Assembly: GCF_036250065.1 (NCBI RefSeq)
Contig: NZ_CP109199.1
Location: 1,674,001 to 1,738,000 of the forward strand
DNA: 64,000 nt
Reading direction: 5' to 3'
DNA from: Micromonospora sp. NBC_01699
GTDB taxonomy: Bacteria; Actinomycetota; Actinomycetes; Mycobacteriales; Micromonosporaceae
Shown here: positions 46,203-54,129 of the stretch, piece after piece
Position numbering within the stretch: the stretch's first letter is position 1
How the letters are laid out: each line of letters begins with the position of its first letter
Position numbers and translations under genes: made by a program
The notes under the pieces: generated by a model
Seen by the model: the letters and a program-made list of their open reading frames with translations, nothing else
Told to the model about the DNA's origin: nothing
Databases searched by the model: none

Positions 46203-46589
46203 GTGAGTTCCCGCATCAATCACATCACCGTCGACTGTGCCGACACCTACACCCTGGCCGGATTCTGGGCCGAGGCGCTCGGCTACCCCCGCAGCACCGA
46301 CGACCACCCCGGCGACCCGGAGGCGATCGCCCAGGCACCGGACGGGGCCGGCCCGAGCCTGCTCTTCATCCGGGTCCCCGAGGGCAAGACGGTCAAGAAC
46401 CGGCTCCACCTCGACCTACAACCGAGCGACCGCAGCCGGGACGAGGAGGTCCTCCGGCTGATCGGGCTCGGCGCCACCCAGGTCGCCGACCACCGCCGGC
46501 CGGACGGCGCCGGCTGGGTGACCCTCGCCGACCCGGAGGGCAACGAGTTCTGCGTCGAACGCAGCGCCGCCGAACGCACCGCCGCCTAG
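46203..46589 (+). CDS. VOC (glyoxalase/bleomycin-resistance fold) protein
   Basis: A 128-residue VOC protein: RINHITVDCADTYTLAGFWA, FIRVPEGKTVKNRLHLDLQP and WVTLADPEGNEFCVERS with candidate metal-binding His, His and Glu positions. The actinobacterial subfamily often has unknown small-molecule ligands. TGGAGG lies eight bases before GTG 46203. Its gene end touches the C-rich left flank of the palindromic element. Confidence 0.85.
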   Translation: MSSRINHITVDCADTYTLAGFWAEALGYPRSTDDHPGDPEAIAQAPDGAGPSLLFIRVPEGKTVKNRLHLDLQPSDRSRDEEVLRLIGLGATQVADHRRPDGAGWVTLADPEGNEFCVERSAAERTAA

Positions 46590-46614
46590 CCCCCCGCCCC
46601 CCGCCCCCCACCCG

Positions 46615-46680
46615 CCCGCGATCTAGGCCAAATACGTGCTAGTGGATCTCCAATTACCACCATTTGCCCTAGATCGCGGG
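46615..46680. repeat. Palindromic element, 19-bp arms with one mismatch
   Basis: Left arm 46615-46633 and right arm 46662-46680 are reverse complements except for one C/G difference; the arms include cgcgatctagg and caaat. The 28-nt spacer acgtgctagtggatctccaa... is A/T-richer than the surroundings. It lies between convergent genes. It looks like a REP/MITE-like unit rather than a simple terminator, because arms and spacer both look sequence-specific. Confidence 0.75.
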
Positions 46681-46727
46681 AGGGTGAGCGGAGGGTGAGC
46701 GGGAGGGTGAGCGGGAGGTGGGGGGTT
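46681..46727. repeat. G-rich microsatellite next to the palindrome
   Basis: Three to four units of agggtgagcgg(g) in steps of 11-12 bp (46681, 46692, 46704) grade into ggtggggggt. The other side of the palindrome (46588-46614) is C-rich, so the two flanks are partly complementary and could extend the hairpin. Confidence 0.7.
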
Positions 46728-46733
46728 ATGGGG

Positions 46734-48800
46734 TCAGGCGGGGAGGCTGGCTATGCCGTACGGGAGGAAGCGTTGGGCGGTGACTCGGTCGGAGGTGCCG
46801 GTTCGGTCCAGGTACGGGGTGATGCCGCCCAGGTGGAAGGGCCAGCCGGCGCCCAGGATCAGGCACAGGTCGATGTCCGGCGCGGCGGCGACCACGCCCT
46901 CGTCCAGCATCAGCCGGATCTCCCCGGCCAGTGCGTCCAGTGCGCGCTGGCGTACCTGTTCGGTGTCGAGTGGCTGGTCGCCGACCTGGAGCAGGGCCGC
47001 GACCTCGGGGTCGATCTCGTCGTCGACCAGCAGCGGCCGACCGGCGTCGGCGAGCCGCTTCAGGTTCTCGCTCAGGCCGAACCGGTCCGGGAAGGCGGCG
47101 TGCAGCGTCGCCCCGGTGTGGTACGCCACCGCCGGTCCGACCAGTTGCAGCAGGGCCAGCGGGCGCATTGGCAGCCCGAGCGGGTCCAGCGCGCTGTCGG
47201 CCACCTCCAGCGGGGTGCCCGCGTCGACCGCCGCGAAGATCTCCCCGAGGAAGCGGGTGAGCAGCCGGTTGACCACGAACGCCGGTGCGTCGGAGACCAG
47301 TACGCAGGACTTGCGCAGCTCCTTGCCGACCGCGAACGCGGTGGCCAGGGTGGCGTCGTCGGTCCGCTCGCCCCGGATGATCTCCAACAGCGGGAGCACC
47401 GCGACCGGGTTGAAGAAGTGGAAGCCGACCACCCGCTCCGGGTGCTCCAGGTCGGCGGCCATCGCACCGATCGACAGTGACGAGGTGTTCGTGGCGAGCA
47501 CCGTCTCCGGTGAGACGATCTTTTCCAGTTCGGCCCAGACCTGCTTCTTCACGCCGAGGTCCTCGAACACCGCCTCGATCACGAAGTCGGCGTCGGCGAA
47601 GACGGACTTGTCCACCGAACCGGTGACCAGGCCGCGCAGCTTGGCGGCCGTACCGACGTCCAGCCGACCCTTGCCGAGCAGCTTCTCGATCTCGCCGTGC
47701 ACGTAGGCGACGCCCTTGTCGACCCGGTTCTGGTCGAGGTCGGTGAGCACCACCGGCACCTGCAACCGGCGGGCGAACAGCAGCGCCAACTGGGAGGCCA
47801 TCAGGCCGGCGCCGACGATGCCGACCTTCGTCACCGGACGGGCCAGCGTCGCCGGGGGAGCACCGACCGGCTTGCGGGCCCGGCGCTGGACCAGGTCGAA
47901 CGCGTACAGGCCGCTGCGCAGTTCCTCGCTCAGGATCAGGTCCGCCAGGGCCTCGTCCTCGGCCGCCGTACCGTCCTCGAACGACGCCTCGCCGGCCAGG
48001 CCGAGCAGTTCCAACGCCCGGTACGCGGACGGCACCGCACCGTGCAGCCGCTGGTCGAGCGTCTGCCGGGCGAAGAACATCACCCCGTCCCACATCTCCC
48101 GGTCGACCTCGGGGCGGGTCACCGTGACGGTGCCGCAGACCACACCGGCCGCCCACTCCAGCGACCGCTCCAGGAAGTCGGCCGGTTCGAGCAGTACGTC
48201 GGCGATGCCCAGCTCGGCCGCCTGCTTCGGCTTGAGCATCCGGTTCTGCATCAGCGGGTTCGAAATGATCACCTGGGTGGCCGCCGCGATGCCGATCAGG
48301 TTCGGCAGCAACTGCGTACCGCCCCAGCCGGGCACCAGGCCCAGCGAGACCTCGGGCAGCGCCAGCGCTCCCGCGCCGCCGGAGAGCGTCCGGTAGTGGC
48401 AGTGCAGGGCCAACTCCAGGCCGCCGCCCAGCGCCGCGCCGTTGACGAAGGCGAAGGTCGGCACCGTGCTGTCGCGCAGCCGGGCGAAGACCCGGTGGCC
48501 GAGCCGGCCGATGTCGAGCGCCTGCTCCCGGTCGGTGACCAGCGGGATGCCGGTCACGTCCGCGCCGACGCAGAAGATGTACGGCTTCCCGGTCACCGCG
48601 ACCAGCGCCGGCTCGGCGGCCAGCGCGGCGGTGATCGCCTCGTCCAGGCTGGCCAGTCCGGCCGGCCCGAGGCTGTTCGGCTTCCTGTGGTCGAAGCCGT
48701 TGTCGAGCGTGATCAGCGCCGCCGGCCGATCCAGCCCCGGTACGTTCACCAGCCGCAACAGCGCCTTCGTGACAACCTCGTCCGGATTCTGCAAAGTCAT
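46734..48800 (-). CDS. fadB: 3-hydroxyacyl-CoA dehydrogenase/enoyl-CoA hydratase (FadB-type)
   Basis: A 688-residue bifunctional beta-oxidation enzyme. N-terminal crotonase domain (about 1-190: AALGGGLELALHCHYRTLSG, PEVSLGLVPGWGGTQLLPNL with the catalytic Glu). Dehydrogenase from about 325: VGIVGAGLMASQLALLFA (NAD site), NTSSLSIGAMA, GFHFFNPVAVLPLLEIIRG and two C-terminal 3HCDH segments (FVVNRLLTRFLGEIF). With the thiolase it forms the trifunctional complex for fatty-acid degradation. ATG 48800 overlaps the stop of a 22-codon mini-ORF (ATGA), which in turn overlaps the thiolase stop. Confidence 0.93.
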   Translation of the reverse strand: MTLQNPDEVVTKALLRLVNVPGLDRPAALITLDNGFDHRKPNSLGPAGLASLDEAITAALAAEPALVAVTGKPYIFCVGADVTGIPLVTDREQALDIGRLGHRVFARLRDSTVPTFAFVNGAALGGGLELALHCHYRTLSGGAGALALPEVSLGLVPGWGGTQLLPNLIGIAAATQVIISNPLMQNRMLKPKQAAELGIADVLLEPADFLERSLEWAAGVVCGTVTVTRPEVDREMWDGVMFFARQTLDQRLHGAVPSAYRALELLGLAGEASFEDGTAAEDEALADLILSEELRSGLYAFDLVQRRARKPVGAPPATLARPVTKVGIVGAGLMASQLALLFARRLQVPVVLTDLDQNRVDKGVAYVHGEIEKLLGKGRLDVGTAAKLRGLVTGSVDKSVFADADFVIEAVFEDLGVKKQVWAELEKIVSPETVLATNTSSLSIGAMAADLEHPERVVGFHFFNPVAVLPLLEIIRGERTDDATLATAFAVGKELRKSCVLVSDAPAFVVNRLLTRFLGEIFAAVDAGTPLEVADSALDPLGLPMRPLALLQLVGPAVAYHTGATLHAAFPDRFGLSENLKRLADAGRPLLVDDEIDPEVAALLQVGDQPLDTEQVRQRALDALAGEIRLMLDEGVVAAAPDIDLCLILGAGWPFHLGGITPYLDRTGTSDRVTAQRFLPYGIASLPA

Positions 48801-48865
48801 TGTGCTGTCACACCTTTCGTTCCCGACTGCGGGGCTCGCAAGATCGGCTCACTCCTCGCGCTCAC
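48797..48865 (-). CDS. 22-codon mini-ORF between fadA and fadB (variant coupling cassette)
   Basis: On the minus strand GTG 48865 overlaps the fadA stop (GTGA), and the TGA at 48797-48799 overlaps fadB ATG 48800 (ATGA). It starts VSARSE like the dut cassette, then a 5-nt insertion shifts the frame and gives a different remainder (PILRAPQSGTKG...). gaacgaaaggtgtgacagca supplies a ribosome site. Conserved at DNA level to the 56-bp unit at 25363. Confidence 0.45.
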   Translation of the reverse strand: MSARSEPILRAPQSGTKGVTAQ

Positions 48866-50055
48866 GCTGCCCCGTTCCAGTTCGGGTTCTCCCAGATCAC
48901 GGTGCCGCCCATGCCGATGCCGATGCACATGGCGGTGAGGCCGTAGCGCACCTGCGGCTGCTCGGCGAACTGCCGGGAGAGCTGGGTCATCAGCCGTACG
49001 CCGGAGGAGGCGAGCGGGTGGCCGACGGCGATCGCCCCGCCCCACTGGTTGACCCGGGGGTCGTCGTCGCCGATGCCGAAGTGGTCGAGGAAGGTGAGCA
49101 CCTGGACCGCGAACGCCTCGTTCAGCTCGAACAGGCCGATGTCGTCGATGGTCAGCCCGGCGATCCGCAGCGCCTTCTCGGTGGACGGGATCGGGCCGAT
49201 CCCCATCACCTCCGGCTCGACCCCGACGAAGCCGTACGACACCAGGCGCATGCCGATCGGCAGGCCGAGCTCGCGGGCCACCTCCTCGGCGGCGAGCAGG
49301 CTGGCGGTGGCGCCGTCGTTGAGTCCGGCGGCGTTGCCGGCGGTGACCCTGCCGTGCGGGCGGAACGGGGTCTTCAGCCCGGCGAGCTTCTCCAGTGAGG
49401 TGTCGCGGGGCGCCTCGTCCACGCATGCCAGGGCCCAGCCGGTCTCCGGGTCGCGGATCGCGACGGTCACCAGGTCGTCCTGGAGCTTGCCGTTGGCGTA
49501 CGCCTTGGCGGTCTTCTGCTGGGAGGCGAGCGCGAAGGCGTCCGAGCGCTCCTTGGTGACGTGCGGGACCCGGTCGTGCAGGTTCTCCGCGGTGGAGCCC
49601 ATCACCAGGGCGGACGGGTCGACCAGCTTCTCGGCCAGGATGCGCGGGTTGGGGTCCACGCCCTCGCCCATCGGGTGCCGGCCCATGTGCTCGACCCCGC
49701 CGGCGATGGCCACGTCGTACGCGCCCATGGCGATGCCGCCGGCCACCGTGGTCACCGCGGTCATCGCACCGGCGCACATCCGGTCGATGGCGTAGCCCGG
49801 TACGGTCTTCGGCAGCCCGGCCAGGAGCGCGGCGGTACGGCCGATGGTCAGCCCCTGGTCACCGATCTGGGTGGTGGCGGCGATGGCCACCTCGTCGACC
49901 CGCTCCGGTGGCAGTTGCGGGTTGCGTCGCAGCAGTTCACGGATGCAGCGGATGACCAGGTCGTCGGCACGGGTGTTGGCGTACATCCCACCCGCCTTGC
50001 CGAACGGGGTACGGACGCCGTCGACGAAGACGACTTCCCTGACTTCTCGGGGCAC
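48862..50055 (-). CDS. fadA: Acetyl-CoA C-acyltransferase (thiolase)
   Basis: A 397-residue thiolase. Nucleophilic C94 is in IDRMCAGAMTAV; the second-half residues are in NQWGGAIAVGHPLASSG (His) and LTAMCIGIGMGG (Cys). It performs the last step of beta-oxidation, forming acetyl-CoA from 3-ketoacyl-CoA. GTG 50055 follows aaggaggctcaa, a strong ribosome site. fadA lies first in the operon and fadB second, joined by the mini-ORF cassette. It is divergent from the epimerase gene. Confidence 0.94.
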   Translation of the reverse strand: MPREVREVVFVDGVRTPFGKAGGMYANTRADDLVIRCIRELLRRNPQLPPERVDEVAIAATTQIGDQGLTIGRTAALLAGLPKTVPGYAIDRMCAGAMTAVTTVAGGIAMGAYDVAIAGGVEHMGRHPMGEGVDPNPRILAEKLVDPSALVMGSTAENLHDRVPHVTKERSDAFALASQQKTAKAYANGKLQDDLVTVAIRDPETGWALACVDEAPRDTSLEKLAGLKTPFRPHGRVTAGNAAGLNDGATASLLAAEEVARELGLPIGMRLVSYGFVGVEPEVMGIGPIPSTEKALRIAGLTIDDIGLFELNEAFAVQVLTFLDHFGIGDDDPRVNQWGGAIAVGHPLASSGVRLMTQLSRQFAEQPQVRYGLTAMCIGIGMGGTVIWENPNWNGAA

Positions 50056-50216
50056 TTGAGCCTCCTTGGCGGCGGGGCGTGTACCCCGGATGCTACTCGC
50101 CGGTAACTAGGGCTGTCAGTGCGCTGTCTGTGGTCCGGGCCACACCGCGCCCGTCCGGCGGTTCATCCCGGTCCGGTAGGTTGATCGGGACCGGATGGGG
50201 CGATACGGAGGCGGCG

Positions 50217-51218
50217 TTGAAGGTACTGGTAGCGGGCGGTGCGGGGTTCATCGGCAGCACGGTGGTGTCGGCCTGCCTGGACGACGGCCTGGTGCCGGTG
50301 GTCCTGGACAACCTGAACACCGGCCGGCGGGAGTTCACCCGCGACCGGATCTTCTACCAGGGCGACATCGCCGACGGGCCGCTGATCGACCGGATCTTCG
50401 CCGAGCACCCGGACATCGACGCCGTGGTGCACGCCGCCGCGCTGATCGTGGTGCCCGAGTCGGTCGCCCAACCGCTGCGCTACTACCGGGAGAACGTCGC
50501 CAAGTCGGTCGACTTCCTCGACCACCTGCTGCGCAACGGCTGCCAACGGATCCTGTTCAGCTCCTCGGCCGCGATCTACCGCCCCGGCGATGACTTCTCC
50601 GTCGACGAGGACTCCGCCCTGGAGCCGACCAGCCCGTACGGCCGGACCAAGGCGATGCTGGAGACGATCCTCGCCGACACCGCCGCCGCCAGCGGACTGC
50701 GGGCGCTGTCGCTGCGCTACTTCAACCCGATCGGGGCCGACCCGACCATGCGTACCGGGTTGCAGCTGCGCCGGCCCAGCCACGCGCTCGGGATGATGAT
50801 CAGCGCGCTGGAGAGCGACAACGAGTTCACGGTCACCGGTGTCGACTGGCCGACCCGCGACGGTTCCGGGATCCGCGACTACATCCACGTCTGGGACCTG
50901 GCGCGGGCGCACGTACAGGCGCTGCGCCGGTTCGACGACATCCTGCCGGTCGGCGCCGCCCGGACGGCCGAGGTGATCAACCTCGGCACCGGCAACGGCA
51001 CCACGGTCAAGGAGTTCGTCACCGCCTTCAACGCGGTCAGCGACCGCCCCCTGCGGGTACGCGAAACCGGCCGCCGGCCGGGTGACTCGGCCGGCTCCTA
51101 CACCCGTACCGGGCGGGCCCGGCAGTTGCTCGACTGGAAGCCGGAACTGACCCTGGAGGACGGCATCCGGCACTCGCTCCAGTGGGCCGCCCGCCGCGAC
51201 GACGTACTCGACGACTGA
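50217..51218 (+). CDS. galE: NAD-dependent sugar-nucleotide epimerase (GalE-like)
   Basis: A 333-residue extended short-chain dehydrogenase. KVLVAGGAGFIGSTVVSACL is the NAD-binding start; FSSSAAIYR and SPYGRTKAM hold the Ser/Tyr-x3-Lys catalytic set; RYFNPIGADPTMRTG and RDYIHVWDLARAHVQAL match UDP-glucose 4-epimerases. Expected to interconvert UDP-glucose and UDP-galactose for envelope sugars; other substrates cannot be excluded. The start is TTG 50217, supported by ACGGAGGCGGCG, because the conserved fold begins there. TAGGTT at 50177-50182 is a possible -10 box. Confidence 0.87.
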   Translation: MKVLVAGGAGFIGSTVVSACLDDGLVPVVLDNLNTGRREFTRDRIFYQGDIADGPLIDRIFAEHPDIDAVVHAAALIVVPESVAQPLRYYRENVAKSVDFLDHLLRNGCQRILFSSSAAIYRPGDDFSVDEDSALEPTSPYGRTKAMLETILADTAAASGLRALSLRYFNPIGADPTMRTGLQLRRPSHALGMMISALESDNEFTVTGVDWPTRDGSGIRDYIHVWDLARAHVQALRRFDDILPVGAARTAEVINLGTGNGTTVKEFVTAFNAVSDRPLRVRETGRRPGDSAGSYTRTGRARQLLDWKPELTLEDGIRHSLQWAARRDDVLDD

Positions 51219-51226
51219 GAAGAAGG

Positions 51227-51261
51227 CCGCCACCGCCCCGGCGTACGTGGGGCGGTGGCGG
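51227..51261. terminator. Perfect 13-bp hairpin between galE and rnd
   Basis: ccgccaccgcccc (51227-51239) pairs with 51249-51261 around nine bases, between convergent genes. Confidence 0.8.
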
Positions 51262-51265
51262 TGCG

Positions 51266-52585
51266 TCAGGCCGGCTCGGGCAGAGCCAGGGTCAGTTCCC
51301 CGCCGATCAGGTTGACCTGCCAGTGCCGGGCGCCGTAGCCGTACAGCGTCTCGACCACGGTCGCCTCGCTGATCTCGTCCGGCGGCGTCCAGGCCAACCG
51401 ACGGACCGAGTCCGGCGTGATCAGGTTTTCCGGCGGCAGGTTGTGCTCGGCCGCGATCCGGGTCACCACCTCCCGGCAGCGGGCCAGCCGGGCCGCCGCC
51501 GTCGGGTCCCGCTCGGCCCACCGGTGCGGTGGCGGTGGCCCGTCGACCGCCGGGCTGACCGGCAGCGCGTCGTCGGGCAGCGTCCGAGCCTCGGCCAGCG
51601 CCTCCAGCCAGGTCCGGGCGAGCCGGCGGACCGAACGACCACCGAACCCGGGCAGCATCAGCAGGGTCCGCTCGTCCTTCGGATCCATCTCGGCCGCGGC
51701 GATGATCGCCGCGTCCGGCAGGACCCGTCCCGGCGCCGAGTCGCGCCGGGACGCGATCGCGTCCCGGGCATACCACATCGACCGGACCCGGGCCTGGGCG
51801 CGCGCGCCCCGGACCCGGTGGATACCGGAGGTACGGCGCCACGGGTCGGGCCGTGGCCGAAGCGGCTGCGCCCCCCAGAGCACCAGCGAGGCGAACTCCT
51901 CCGCCGCCCACTCCTGTTTGCCCTGCTGCTCCAGTTCGAGGGCGAGACTGTCGCGCAGGTTGGTGAGCAGTTCCACGTCCAGCGCGGCGTAGGTCAGCCA
52001 GGAGTCCGGCAGCGGTCGACTCGACCAGTCGGCGGCCGAATGATGTTTCTCCAGGGTGTAACCGAGCAACTGCTCGGTCAGCGCGGCCAGTCCGACGCGT
52101 TCGAAACCGGCCAGCCTCGCGGCCAACTCGGTGTCGAACAGCCGGCGCGGTCGCAGCCCCAGGTCGGCCAGGCAGGGCAGGTCCTGACTGGCGGCGTGGA
52201 GCACCCACTCGGTGTCGGCGAGGGCCTCGTCGAGGGTGCGTAGGTCACCGAGGGGCAGTGGGTCGATCAGCACGGTGCCAGCGCCTTCCCGGCGCAACTG
52301 CACCAGGTAGGCGCGCTGGCTGTAGCGGTAGCCGGAGGCGCGCTCGGCGTCGACGGCAACCGGGCCGGTGCCGGCGGCGAAGCGGGCGACGACATCGGCG
52401 AGGGCGGCAGGGGTTGCCACCGGCTCCGGTGTGCCATCGCGGGGGGCGAGGAGCGGAACGGGCCCGCCAGGCATTGGGTCGGGCCCCACGGTCTCGGGTT
52501 CCGGCGCGGACGCCGGCAGGCTGTGCGGCTCGTCCCCTGCTTGGCTTTGCGCGGCCCGACGGCGCAGGGGTGGTTCGTCGGTCAC
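51266..52585 (-). CDS. rnd: Ribonuclease D (3'-5' exoribonuclease with HRDC domain)
   Basis: A 439-residue DEDDy exonuclease. Exo I is VAVDAERASGYRYSQRAYLV (D, E), Exo II WVLHAASQDLPCLADLGL (D), Exo III TYAALDVELLTNL (Y, D). An HRDC-like helical domain (about 235-310, VRSMWYARDAIASRRDSAPG) follows, and a second one may lie near the end. It trims 3' ends of tRNA and other stable RNA. GTG 52585 is preceded six bases upstream by TAGGGT, a leaderless-type -10. This is the Rv2681-type gene of the conserved block. Confidence 0.9.
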   Translation of the reverse strand: MTDEPPLRRRAAQSQAGDEPHSLPASAPEPETVGPDPMPGGPVPLLAPRDGTPEPVATPAALADVVARFAAGTGPVAVDAERASGYRYSQRAYLVQLRREGAGTVLIDPLPLGDLRTLDEALADTEWVLHAASQDLPCLADLGLRPRRLFDTELAARLAGFERVGLAALTEQLLGYTLEKHHSAADWSSRPLPDSWLTYAALDVELLTNLRDSLALELEQQGKQEWAAEEFASLVLWGAQPLRPRPDPWRRTSGIHRVRGARAQARVRSMWYARDAIASRRDSAPGRVLPDAAIIAAAEMDPKDERTLLMLPGFGGRSVRRLARTWLEALAEARTLPDDALPVSPAVDGPPPPHRWAERDPTAAARLARCREVVTRIAAEHNLPPENLITPDSVRRLAWTPPDEISEATVVETLYGYGARHWQVNLIGGELTLALPEPA

Positions 52586-52591
52586 CTGACA

Positions 52592-52597
52592 ACCCTA
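52592..52597 (-). promoter_or_regulatory. -10 box for a leaderless rnd transcript
   Basis: On the minus strand TAGGGT lies six bases before GTG 52585, with no ribosome site. Confidence 0.45.
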
Positions 52598-52805
52598 GTG
52601 GTCACTCGCATCCGCCATACGCAGCCGGGCCGGCGCGGCGGTTTGTCCGGCCGCTTGGTGCGTACATTTGTCGGATTGGACGAGTCAGACATGGGGGAAG
52701 ACAAAGCTCAGCACGGCCGGTACGGTGCCTCCTTGCCGCAGGATCCCGGGCTGGTCGCCCGACGGTACGACTGTGGCACGAACGTCTACGGGAGGACGTC
52801 GATTC

Positions 52806-54080
52806 ATGACCTCTGGCTATGACCCGTACCCCGCGCCCGGCCCCGAGCCGTACCCCGGCGCACCGGTGCCCGGCCAGCGGCAGCCGACCGAGGACCTGCA
52901 CAACGACCCGACGGTGGCTCACCCGGCACAGCCGTGGTCGGGCGTACCGGGGTCGCCGCAGGTGGAACCGACGGTCGGGATCAGGCCGGGGCCGCTGCCG
53001 CCGCGGCTGGAGCCGCCCCGGACCGACCCCGTACCGATTTCCGGTCACGGTCCGGCATCGGTTTCCGGTCCGGGCTACGGACCGGCGTCCCCGCCTCCCG
53101 GTTACGGACCGGCTTCGGGTCCCGGCGCCGGCTACGGCCCGCCCGGTTACCCCTCGCTCCCGCCCACGCCCGGCTCGCTCTCGCCCACGCCCGGCTCGCT
53201 CTCGCCCACGCCCGGCTCGCTCTCGCCCATGCCCGGCTCGCTCTCGCCCATGCCCGGCTCGTTTCCGGCGTCGCCCGGACAACCGGCGCCGCGGGTTCGG
53301 CGGCGGCTGGCTTGGCCGGGCGTGACCGCGCTGCTGCTGGTGCTCGCACTGGCCGGGGCGGTGGGGTTCCAGGCGTACCAGGTCGACCGGCTCACCGGTC
53401 GGCTCGCCGAAACCGATCGGCGGTTGGCCGACGCGCAGCGGGCCGACGGCGCCCGGCTGGACGGCATCGAGGGCCGGGCGCTGGACCTGGAGAACCGGGC
53501 CGGGCAGGTCTTCAACCCCGAGGCCATCTCCAGCGCGGTGCTGCCCAGCGTGTTCCGGGTCCGGGCCGGGCAGTTCACCGGCACCGCGTTCGCCGTCGGC
53601 AAGCCGACCGGCAACGGCGGAACCAACCTCTTCACCAACTTCCACGTGGTCGAGGAGCTGTGGGACGGCGGCGGCCGGCAGGTCTTCCTTGAGCGTACGG
53701 ACCAGCGCTTCCCGGCCACCATCGTCAAGGTCGACAAGGCCAACGACATCGCCCAGCTCAGTACGGACGGCACGTTCACCGGCCTGGTCGCGGCCCCCGA
53801 GGTGGTGAAGTCCGGCCAGCAGATCGTCGTGGTGGGTGCTCCGCTCGGCCTGGAGGACAGCGTGACCACCGGTGTGGTCAGCGCCTTCCGCGACAACGAG
53901 GACGGCCCCGGCAAGGTGATCCAGTTCGACGCGCCGATCAATCCGGGCAACTCCGGTGGTCCGGTGATCAACGGGGCGAAGCAGGTCGTCGGCATCGCCA
54001 CCGCCAAGGCCCGCGACGCCGAGGGAATCGGCCTGGCCGTACCCATCGCGACCGCCTGCGACGGCTTCAAGATCTGCTGA
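52806..54080 (+). CDS. Membrane-anchored trypsin-like serine protease (HtrA/S1C-like, no PDZ)
   Basis: A 424-residue protein. A Pro/Gly/Tyr-rich cytoplasmic part (1-165), one transmembrane helix (172-190), a short coiled coil (193-235) and a chymotrypsin-fold protease with NFHVV (H280), KANDIAQL (D314) and INPGNSGGPVI (S383). It ends at 424 without a PDZ domain, unlike typical HtrA. Residues 120-154 are five repeats of PTPGSLS. The protease faces outside and may degrade misfolded envelope proteins. ATG 52806 follows GGGAGGACG. Confidence 0.82.
   Translation: MTSGYDPYPAPGPEPYPGAPVPGQRQPTEDLHNDPTVAHPAQPWSGVPGSPQVEPTVGIRPGPLPPRLEPPRTDPVPISGHGPASVSGPGYGPASPPPGYGPASGPGAGYGPPGYPSLPPTPGSLSPTPGSLSPTPGSLSPMPGSLSPMPGSFPASPGQPAPRVRRRLAWPGVTALLLVLALAGAVGFQAYQVDRLTGRLAETDRRLADAQRADGARLDGIEGRALDLENRAGQVFNPEAISSAVLPSVFRVRAGQFTGTAFAVGKPTGNGGTNLFTNFHVVEELWDGGGRQVFLERTDQRFPATIVKVDKANDIAQLSTDGTFTGLVAAPEVVKSGQQIVVVGAPLGLEDSVTTGVVSAFRDNEDGPGKVIQFDAPINPGNSGGPVINGAKQVVGIATAKARDAEGIGLAVPIATACDGFKIC
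53163..53267 (+). repeat. Five 21-bp coding minisatellite units
   Basis: Units of cccacgcccggctcgctctc(g) at 53163, 53184, 53205, 53226 and 53247; the last two have atg for acg and the final unit changes its end. In frame, so copy-number change alters the linker length only. Confidence 0.85.
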
Positions 54081-54129
54081 TGTTCGGCCGGACACTCCGG
54101 CACCCGGTCCTACCCTCGGAGGAAAGTGC

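Noticed and set aside
53163-53267. CRISPR or intergenic repeat
   Set aside because: It is an in-frame coding minisatellite with 21-bp units and no spacers.
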